DNA of 64,000 nt from positions 1-64,000 of the forward strand of contig JASBRX010000023.1 in NCBI GenBank assembly GCA_030149245.1, written 5' to 3'. This DNA is from Sphingomonas bacterium (GTDB taxonomy: Bacteria > Pseudomonadota > Alphaproteobacteria > Sphingomonadales > Sphingomonadaceae). This document shows, in pieces, positions 57,899 through 64,000 of the stretch (within the stretch, counting starts at the first letter, position 1; each line of letters begins with the position of its first letter). The notes beneath the pieces were generated by a model. The model worked only from the letters and a program-made list of their open reading frames with translations, ran no database searches and was not told where the DNA came from. The position numbers were made by a program, and so were the translations under genes.

Positions 57899-60800
57899 GG
57901 CGCGTCGCAGAAAGGCTTCGATTGCCGCAGGATTCGCGGGTTTGGCGAGCACATCGACACCGAGCGCAGCCGCCTTGGTGCGGACCTCGGGCGCGGTTTC
58001 GGCGGTGAGAAGCAGTGCCGCCAACCCCGCGCGTTGCGTGCGCAACTGCGCGATGAGGTCAAGCCCGGTCAGCGCGCCGCCCAGCTGATAGTCGACCAGC
58101 GCAGCATCGATCGGATCGGTCACGGCCAGCGCTTCCGACCCGCTACGAACGCCGATCGCGCGATGCCCGAGCGCTTCGAGCAGAGCGGTGCTGGCGGCCA
58201 CGATGCGCGGATCGTCGTCGACGACCAGGACGCGGAGCGGGCGCGGCGGCACGTCAGCGACAGCGATTGGTGGCGGGGGTGTCGGAACATCTTCATGGAC
58301 CGGTAGCGAGAGGCTGAAGCAGCTGCCATGACCGGGGCGGGAGCGAACATCGAGCTGTCCGCCGATCAGCGGCACGATCCGGCGGACCAGTGCGAGCCCC
58401 AACCCCAGACCTTCGGTTTCGATCGTGCCGAGCCGCCGGAACTCGGCAAAGATTTGCGACAGCTGCGACGGCTCGATCCCGACGCCGGTGTCGACGATAT
58501 CGATGCGCCACAACGCGCCGCGCCGACGCACGCCGATCAGCACGCCGCCGCTGATCGTGTAGCGCAGCGCGTTGCTGACGATATTCTGCAGCACCGACCG
58601 CAACAGTCCCGCGTCGCACCGCACGGTGCCGCGCGGATGGGCGAGGCGCAGCGTCAGCCCCTTGTCTGCTGCGATTGGGCGAAAACTCTCGGCGAGTTCC
58701 GTCAGAAACGGGCCGAGCGCGATCGGCACCGGGTCGGGCGTCACGCCGCCCGCGTCGAACTTGCTGATGTCGAGCAGCGACCGCAGCAAATCCTCGGCGG
58801 CGAGCAGCGCCTGGTCGACCTGATTCAACAGACCGGCTTGTCCGGCCGCTGCGTCCCGCGACAACGCGCTGGTGAACAATCGGGCGGCGTGGAGCGGCTG
58901 CAGCAGATCGTGGCTGGCTGCGGCCAGAAACCGCGTCTTGTCGCGATCCGCCTCAGCCAGCCGCGCATTGGCATCGCGCAGCTCGCTGGTGCGCTGTTCG
59001 ACCCGGCGTTCCAACTCGTTGAGCGTGGTGCGCAGCGCGGCGCGCATCCGCGCCTCTTCGCTGATGTCAGTGAACGACATGACATAGCCGCCGCCCGGCA
59101 TCGGGCCGCCGACGGTCTTGATCGTCTTGCCATCGTGGCGCAGTCGTTCGAACTGGTGCGGCTGGCCATTGCGCAGATGCGCGAGCCGCTTGCGCACATG
59201 CATCTCGATGTCGCCATCGCCAAAGTCGCCATGCTGCGCATTGTGCCGGATCAGGTCCGCGACCGGCGCGCCGACATAGACCATGCCCGGCGGATAATCG
59301 AACAGGTCGAGATAGCGGCTGTTCCACGCGACCAGGTTCAGCTCGGCATCGACGACGCTGATCCCCGCCTCGACATTTTCAAAGGTCGACGCCAGCAATT
59401 TGCGCGAGAATTGCAGGCTCGCCCCGCCTTCGTCGAGCATACGCGCGACATCGTGTGCGCTCAGCTTTCCGCCCGCAAGCGCCGAAGCGACCAGCGCGCG
59501 GGCCGATGACGATCCCACGACCTGCGCGATCAGGCCGCGGGCCCGGCGTGCCGAGCGGCGATCGACGGCAGCCGCCGGATCGACGTCGCTGAACGCTCGC
59601 TCGGCTTGTTCACGCCCGACGAAACTGCCGGCCAGCTGGATCAGGTCGCGCTGGTTGCTGATCAGCCGCTCGCCGCCGAACATGCGCGGGAACTGCGGCC
59701 GGTTGAGGCCCCGTGCGGCAATGACGCCAAAGACGAGCAAATTGGCGCCCACGCTCCAGATCGCCCCATGGGTCAGCGGCGTGGCGGCTCCGATGCCGAG
59801 CAGATTGGTCGGATCGGCCGGCCCGCCCCGCAACAGCGCCATCACGCCATCGGGCAGCACCGGGGGCAGTGCCAGCGTGTAGAGCCAGACGATCAGACCG
59901 GTCGTCAGGCTCGCCCGCGCCGCCAGCGCGTCGCGGCCCTTGCCGGTCGCGGCGAGGATGAAATGCGGCACGAACTGCGCCATCGCGGCAAAGGCGATCA
60001 GGCCGATCGATGCCAGCGAATCCTGCGACGACACCAGCAACGCCCATGCGAGGCCGAGCAGCATGATGCCGAGGATGGTGGCGCGCCGCAGCATCAGCAT
60101 CCGCTGGCCCATCGCACCTGATGTGTTGGCGCTGGACAACATGCGCCGGCGCACCATTGTCGGGAACAGCAGGTCGTTCGACACCATCGTCGCCAACGCC
60201 GTCGAATCGACGATCGCCATTGATGCTGCGGCGCTGACTCCGCCGAGCAGTGCCGCCGCCAGCACCAGGCTGTGTCCCTGCGCCGCGGGTAGCTCCAGAA
60301 CATAGACATCGGGGGACACACTCGGGTCGAGCAGCATCGTGCCGGCCAGCGCGATCGGCAGGATGACCACGGCCATCACGCCGAGATATCCGGCAAGGCC
60401 AAAGCGTGCGCGCACCAGATCGTCGGGATGCCGTGCCTCGACCAGCCCCATATAGAATTGCCGGGGGAGCACGAGGATTGCGGGCATGGCGATCAGAAAG
60501 ATAATCGCGACTTCCAGTGACATGCGGTCGGCGCGGAAACTCTGCTGAAATCGCTCGATCCCCGCCTGCATCGCTGTGGCATCGGCGTTGGCGATCACGA
60601 TGATGGCGATGCCAGCGACGAGCAGCAGCGCCAGTAGCTTGATCGCGGATTCGAGCGCGATGGCATAGACCAGCCCTTCGCTGCGGCCGGCCAGCTCGAA
60701 CCGACGCGCGCCGAACAAGGCTGCGAACACCGCGAGCAGGGGGGCGGCGACGAGCATCGCGGGCACGCTGACATCGGCGCCCGAAACGATTGACAGCGCC

Positions 60801-61231
60801 GCGCCGATCGAGCGGAGCTGCAGCGCGATATAGGGGATGGTGCCGAGCAGCGCGATCAGCGTCACCAGCCGCGCGACGACGATGTCATGGCCAAAGCGCG
60901 CGGCGATGAAATCGGACACGGTGGTCGCGCGCTCTTCGGCGACGGCTTCGGCCAGCCGACGCAGGAAGTGCGGGGCGGCCAGCAACAGGATGATCGGCGC
61001 GGCATAGATCGGCAGATAGCTCCACCCGTCGCGCACCGCGCTCCCAACCGCGCCGTAAAAGGTCCAGCTGGTGCAATAGACGCCCAGCGCCAGCGTATAG
61101 GCCCGGCGGCGCAGCCGCGCATCGGCATGCTCCGCGGCGTTCCGCTCGACGATCGCGGCGACCGCGAACATCACGACGATCAGCGCCAGAGCGACCAGAG
61201 ACGCGACATGGAGGCTCATGCGGTCCTGCAT
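57872..61231 (-). CDS. Hybrid histidine kinase with sodium-solute-symporter domain (CrbS/MxtR-like)
   Basis: A 1119-residue sensor. The first 480 or so residues are a sodium:solute symporter-like transmembrane domain (LGVYCTSWTFYGAVGSAVRD, then RFGHDIVVARLVTLIALLGT and LGGVSAAASMAIVDSTALAT). A PAS domain with FENVEAGISVVDAELNLVAW comes next, then the kinase: His near 774 in AASHDLLQPLHAARLF, N-box NIVSNALRYT, DTGVGI and GLGLGLALVRR. A C-terminal receiver has ALVDYQLGG (Asp near 1046) and AKPAN. It likely senses a transported carboxylate and signals to the adjacent LuxR-type regulator. The 3' ends of the two genes overlap by 27 bases tail to tail. Confidence 0.93.
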   Translation of the reverse strand: MQDRMSLHVASLVALALIVVMFAVAAIVERNAAEHADARLRRRAYTLALGVYCTSWTFYGAVGSAVRDGWSYLPIYAAPIILLLAAPHFLRRLAEAVAEERATTVSDFIAARFGHDIVVARLVTLIALLGTIPYIALQLRSIGAALSIVSGADVSVPAMLVAAPLLAVFAALFGARRFELAGRSEGLVYAIALESAIKLLALLLVAGIAIIVIANADATAMQAGIERFQQSFRADRMSLEVAIIFLIAMPAILVLPRQFYMGLVEARHPDDLVRARFGLAGYLGVMAVVILPIALAGTMLLDPSVSPDVYVLELPAAQGHSLVLAAALLGGVSAAASMAIVDSTALATMVSNDLLFPTMVRRRMLSSANTSGAMGQRMLMLRRATILGIMLLGLAWALLVSSQDSLASIGLIAFAAMAQFVPHFILAATGKGRDALAARASLTTGLIVWLYTLALPPVLPDGVMALLRGGPADPTNLLGIGAATPLTHGAIWSVGANLLVFGVIAARGLNRPQFPRMFGGERLISNQRDLIQLAGSFVGREQAERAFSDVDPAAAVDRRSARRARGLIAQVVGSSSARALVASALAGGKLSAHDVARMLDEGGASLQFSRKLLASTFENVEAGISVVDAELNLVAWNSRYLDLFDYPPGMVYVGAPVADLIRHNAQHGDFGDGDIEMHVRKRLAHLRNGQPHQFERLRHDGKTIKTVGGPMPGGGYVMSFTDISEEARMRAALRTTLNELERRVEQRTSELRDANARLAEADRDKTRFLAAASHDLLQPLHAARLFTSALSRDAAAGQAGLLNQVDQALLAAEDLLRSLLDISKFDAGGVTPDPVPIALGPFLTELAESFRPIAADKGLTLRLAHPRGTVRCDAGLLRSVLQNIVSNALRYTISGGVLIGVRRRGALWRIDIVDTGVGIEPSQLSQIFAEFRRLGTIETEGLGLGLALVRRIVPLIGGQLDVRSRPGHGSCFSLSLPVHEDVPTPPPPIAVADVPPRPLRVLVVDDDPRIVAASTALLEALGHRAIGVRSGSEALAVTDPIDAALVDYQLGGALTGLDLIAQLRTQRAGLAALLLTAETAPEVRTKAAALGVDVLAKPANPAAIEAFLRRASAAQVKPE

Positions 61232-61279
61232 AGCATGATCCGCCCGGCGCCCGGCAAGCCCGTCACATGGCGTTGCAGA

Positions 61280-61744
61280 TCAGGGCTGTGCGTTGCTCCG
61301 CAGCGCGTCGCCCAATGCGGCGAGCTTGCGGTTGAGGCCTTGCAACTCCTCCGGCTGCATTCCGGTTGCCGCCAGCATCGCCGCCGGAATGCAACCGATC
61401 GCGTCGTCGATCAGCGTGGCGCCGGCATCGGTCAGCGCGAGGCGGACGACTCGTTCATCCTGCTTGTCGCGCGTCCGGGTCACTAGCCCCGCCGCTTCGA
61501 GTCGCTTGATCAGCGGCGTCAGCGTGTTCGACTCGAGATGCAGCTGCGCCCCCAGCGCGCTCACCGTCTGTCCGCCGCGGCCACGCAACGCCACCAGCGC
61601 GAGATATTGCGGGTAGGTGATGCCGAAGCGGTCGAGCAGCGGCTTGTACACGCGGTTAAACGCCAGCCCGGTCGCATAGACCGAAAAGCACAGGAACTGG
61701 TCGAGCGGGTCGCCGTCGCGGGCGGCAGGGGGCGTGTCAGTCAT
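61280..61744 (-). CDS. ohrR: MarR-family organic-peroxide regulator (OhrR-like)
   Basis: A 154-residue winged-helix protein. The N-terminal DQFLCFSVYATGLAFNRVYK has Cys19 in the place of the peroxide-sensing cysteine of OhrR, with the Tyr residues that bond to it. The DNA-binding part reads LHLESNTLTPLIKRLEAAGL and VTRTRDKQDERVVRLALT. Oxidation of the cysteine by organic hydroperoxides releases the repressor from DNA. It is divergent from an esterase and an ohr gene, the standard OhrR targets, and palindromes lie in between. The assignment is firm for the family and good for the role. Confidence 0.9.
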   Translation of the reverse strand: MTDTPPAARDGDPLDQFLCFSVYATGLAFNRVYKPLLDRFGITYPQYLALVALRGRGGQTVSALGAQLHLESNTLTPLIKRLEAAGLVTRTRDKQDERVVRLALTDAGATLIDDAIGCIPAAMLAATGMQPEELQGLNRKLAALGDALRSNAQP

Positions 61745-61763
61745 GTCGAAAATATAAATCGCA

Positions 61764-61838
61764 CACGATTTAATCGCAAGGGTTGACAGCGCGAAACGTC
61801 CAGCTATTTAGGTCGTACACGATCTAATCGTGCACGAT
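61764..61838. promoter_or_regulatory. OhrR-type operators and divergent promoters
   Basis: CGATTTAATCG (61766-61776) lies just upstream of the regulator start. CACGATCTAATCGTG (61818-61832) and the overlapping ATCGTGCACGAT (61827-61838) lie ahead of the esterase. A TTGACA box at 61783-61788 serves the esterase side. The repeated CGAT-TTA/CTA-ATCG core resembles OhrR boxes in spacing, though not the TACAATT consensus itself. Both directions should be repressed together. Confidence 0.7.
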
Positions 61839-61857
61839 ATAAAAAGGACCATTGCTC

Positions 61858-62874
61858 ATGCGCACCATGCCTCGCCTCGCTGCTCTCGCTTCCACCGCAC
61901 TGCTGGCCCTGTCGGCTGCCCCCGCTTCGGCGCAGACGCTCGAACCGTCGGCCAAGGCGTTCGCCGATGCCGCCGCTGCCGGACAGCCGATCTACGAACT
62001 TCCCTATGCCGACGCCCGCGCCGTCCTGGCGAGCATGCAGGCCGACAAGGTTGCCGCCTCCGCCGCGACCAACACGCAGGATCTGGTGTGGAAAATTGGC
62101 CCGACCGGCCAGGTCCGCGTGCGCATCGTCCGCCCCGCCGATGCGAAGGGCGCGCTGCCCGCGGTCCTTTACTATCACGGCGGCGGCTGGGTGATGGGCG
62201 ACCGCAATACCCATGACCATTTGATCCGCGAGCTGGCGGTGCAGGCGCGTGCCGCAGTCGTCTTCGTCGAATATGATAATGCGCCCGAAGTCCGGTATCC
62301 GGTCAACAACGAACAGGCCTATGCCGCGCTCGACCATGTCGCATCGCATGGCACCTCGCTCGGCATCGATCCGTCGCGGCTGGCGGTGGCGGGGGACAGC
62401 GCCGGTGGCAACATGGCGATTGCGGTCACAATGATGGCGCAGGACCGCGCCGGCCCGAAGATCGCGCACCAGCTGCTCTTCTATCCGGTGACCGACGATG
62501 TGTCGGACAATGCCTCATATCGCGCATTCGGCAACGGGCCGTTCCTGACGCGTCGCGCGATGGATTACTTCCTGGAGGCGAACTACCCCGCCGACCGGCG
62601 TAAGGATGTACTGGCCTTCCCGCTGCGCGCCTCGCTCGACCAGCTGAAGGGACTGCCCGTCGCCACGGTGATCGTCGCCGAGAACGATCTGCTGCGCGAT
62701 GAGGGCGAGGCCTATGGCCGCCGTCTGATCGAAGCCGGCGTGCCGGTCGCGGTGACCCGGTACAACGGCACGATCCACGACTTCGTGATGCTCAATGCAC
62801 TGGCGGGCAGCGAACCGGCGCGCGCCGCCATCGCCCAGGGCGCCGCGCGTCTGCGCAGCAGCTTTGCCAACTGA
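61858..62874 (+). CDS. Exported alpha/beta hydrolase (HSL family)
   Basis: The protein has 338 residues and a signal peptide ending AAPASAQ. The family IV (hormone-sensitive lipase) motifs are YYHGGGWVMGD and VAGDSAGGNMA with the nucleophile Ser, plus a late GTIHDFVML with the catalytic His and AENDLLRDEG with the Asp. It should hydrolyse short-chain esters, possibly esters made from peroxidised lipids, in the periplasm. It is the first gene after the OhrR operators and is followed by ohr with a 22-base gap, so peroxide induction of both is expected. Confidence 0.9.
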   Translation: MRTMPRLAALASTALLALSAAPASAQTLEPSAKAFADAAAAGQPIYELPYADARAVLASMQADKVAASAATNTQDLVWKIGPTGQVRVRIVRPADAKGALPAVLYYHGGGWVMGDRNTHDHLIRELAVQARAAVVFVEYDNAPEVRYPVNNEQAYAALDHVASHGTSLGIDPSRLAVAGDSAGGNMAIAVTMMAQDRAGPKIAHQLLFYPVTDDVSDNASYRAFGNGPFLTRRAMDYFLEANYPADRRKDVLAFPLRASLDQLKGLPVATVIVAENDLLRDEGEAYGRRLIEAGVPVAVTRYNGTIHDFVMLNALAGSEPARAAIAQGAARLRSSFAN

Positions 62875-62896
62875 TTTCCAACCCCACGAAAGGACG

Positions 62897-63325
62897 ATGA
62901 CAATGATGAAGATCCTCTACACCACCCGCGCTACCGCAACCGGCGGCCGCGACGGCACGGCGCGCACCGATGACGGCACCTTTGAAGTGGCGCTGGCCAC
63001 GCCGAAGGAACTGGGCGGCAACGGCGCGGGCAACAACCCGGAACAGCTGTTCGCCGCCGGCTATGCCGCGTGCTTCTTAAGCGCGATGAAGTTCGTGGGC
63101 ACACAGGGCAAGCACGCCCGCCTGCCCGCCGATGCCAGCGTCAGCGCAACGGTCGGCATCGGCCCGCGCGCGGACAAGGGCTTTGGCCTGACCGTCACCC
63201 TCGATATCGCGCTGCCCGGTTTGAACCGGGACGAGGCCGAAGCACTGGTGGCCGAAGCCGACACCGTCTGCCCCTATTCCCACGCGGTGCGCGGGAACAT
63301 CGCGGTCAGCCTGGTGATCGCCTAG
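62897..63325 (+). CDS. ohr: Organic hydroperoxide resistance protein (Ohr peroxidase)
   Basis: A 142-residue OsmC-fold peroxidase. The peroxidatic Cys59 lies in NPEQLFAAGYAACFLSAMKF and the resolving Cys125 in ADTVCPYSHAVRGN. The catalytic Arg (GGRDG, residue 18) and Glu (NPEQ, 49) are also in place, which separates Ohr from OsmC. It reduces lipid and organic hydroperoxides with dihydrolipoyl proteins. Several in-frame ATGs lie close together; 62897 follows AAAGGA. It belongs with the esterase in an OhrR-controlled operon. Confidence 0.95.
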   Translation: MTMMKILYTTRATATGGRDGTARTDDGTFEVALATPKELGGNGAGNNPEQLFAAGYAACFLSAMKFVGTQGKHARLPADASVSATVGIGPRADKGFGLTVTLDIALPGLNRDEAEALVAEADTVCPYSHAVRGNIAVSLVIA

Positions 63326-63345
63326 GGCGCCTGACCCCGCGACGG

Positions 63346-63377
63346 CGACCCGGACGGTATCGTTGCCGTCCGGGTCG
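63346..63377 (+). terminator. Hairpin terminator after ohr
   Basis: Arms CGACCCGGACGG and CCGTCCGGGTCG, 12 bp and perfect, enclose an eight-base loop; TTCCTGT follows. The T run is short, but the stem is strong and lies 21 bases after the ohr stop. Confidence 0.7.
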
Positions 63378-63501
63378 TTCCTGTCATGAAACCGACATCC
63401 CCCGCTAAATAATCCGATCTGACCGTGGAGTCGCGACAAGGGCTGGACAATCCAAGAAAAGCCGATGCACAGTGTCGGTCAAGGACGGGGGGAATATTCC
63501 G

Positions 63502-64000
63502 TTGAAATATTCGCGCTTTATGGCGGGGCTACTCGCTGTGCTTGTGGCCGCATGTGGTCAGGCTCCCGAGAAACCCTCGGGCAAGGACCCGCGCGCGTGT
63601 TTTCCAGCCGAAGCGCGCCGCTGGATCGCGCTGAAGTCGGATTCCGACAAGCCGGCACCCAAAGTCGAATCAAAGGCTAGCCGCGATGCCGTCATCTATG
63701 TCGACCGCTCCGGCAGCATGGAAGGCTATCTGGCCGGTGCGACCAACGCCGAGCGCCCGTTCCACGATATCGTCTCGACCCTTGCAGGAAGTCTGGCGCC
63801 GCACGGGTTCCGCACGCATCACCGCTCGTTCGGCACGACGGTCAGCGAGAATCTTCCGGATGGCGGGAGCAAGCTGCTCGACCGGGCGAGCTACCGCTGC
63901 CCGCAGGCCGGAGCATGCGACAATTCCGAATCGCGGCTCGATCGCGTATTCGCGCAGATCAAATCGACCAATTCGCCCCTGTCGGTCGTGGTCACCGATT
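63502..64000 (+). CDS. VWA-domain lipoprotein (5' part, cut by window end)
   Basis: The frame runs without a stop to the window edge. From TTG 63502 (GGGGGG box nine bases ahead) the protein begins KYSRFMAGLLAVLVAACGQA, a lipoprotein signal with lipobox VAAC. An in-frame GTG at 63472 and an ATG at 63520 are alternatives. After a linker comes DAVIYVDRSGSMEGYL, whose DRSGS is the metal site of a von Willebrand A domain. The visible 166 residues also contain four Cys. Function beyond a membrane-attached binding protein cannot be told. Confidence 0.8.
   Translation, partial: MKYSRFMAGLLAVLVAACGQAPEKPSGKDPRACFPAEARRWIALKSDSDKPAPKVESKASRDAVIYVDRSGSMEGYLAGATNAERPFHDIVSTLAGSLAPHGFRTHHRSFGTTVSENLPDGGSKLLDRASYRCPQAGACDNSESRLDRVFAQIKSTNSPLSVVVTD

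Noticed and set aside
1-64000. CRISPR array or transposase/insertion sequence
   Set aside because: No regularly spaced repeats of the right size and no transposase, integrase or phage gene could be recognised on either strand.

Overview
The window looks like a chromosomal segment of a sphingomonad (Sphingomonas or a close Sphingomonadaceae relative). The reasons are the uniformly GC-rich coding sequence, a cysNC fusion with cysQ, three large TonB-dependent receptors of the types this group carries in number, the bolA / J-domain / cobS / cobT gene set of Alphaproteobacteria, and a giant NAD-dependent glutamate dehydrogenase. This placement is inference from gene content; there is no rRNA here.

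Layout. 1-2724: end of cysD, cysNC and cysQ (sulfate activation and PAP removal). 2891-4884: UDP-sugar epimerase and galU, divergent genes for polysaccharide precursors. 5195-9434: a small exported protein with its own terminator, an M48 peptidase, then a minus-strand run of bolA, NUDIX, pirin and an epoxide-hydrolase-like protein. 9471-21848: J-domain protein, cobS, cobT and a ribbon-helix-helix protein, interrupted by a block of small enzymes (VOC, DUF1428, GST, RibD-like, TIGR04222 pair, HxlR regulator) and by a chemoreceptor. 21849-28523: an iron block: catecholate-type siderophore receptor and PiuC-type dioxygenase on the plus strand, facing a minus-strand module of PepSY membrane protein, DUF2271, DUF4198 and ApbE. 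Both transcription units have Fur-like palindromes upstream. 29013-35098: NAD-glutamate dehydrogenase and a PAS-domain protein.

35280-48534 is the most interesting part. An intact tRNA-Thr(CGU) is followed about 13.2 kb later by a perfect 49-bp copy of its 3' half. Between the two lies a co-directional set of LysR regulator, amidohydrolase, MhpA-like flavin monooxygenase, HbpS/GlcG-like protein, extradiol (VOC) dioxygenase, FAH-family hydrolase, TonB receptor, two exported metallo-beta-lactamase-fold hydrolases, an esterase, a four-helix membrane protein and a Rieske oxygenase. It reads as a catabolic genomic island inserted at a tRNA, with no integrase left inside it. The substrate is unknown, but the enzyme types point to uptake and ring opening of an aromatic compound released by hydrolysis.

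48947-57038: a polysaccharide-use operon (MFS transporter, TonB receptor, alginate-lyase-family lyase, sialate O-acetylesterase-like protein). It is divergent from a LuxR-type response regulator, which converges on a CrbS/MxtR-like transporter-histidine kinase. 61280-63325: OhrR-like regulator, esterase and Ohr peroxidase with palindromic operators between them. The window ends inside a von Willebrand lipoprotein gene. Paired GC-rich palindromic repeats (REP/BIME-like) sit at four gene boundaries.
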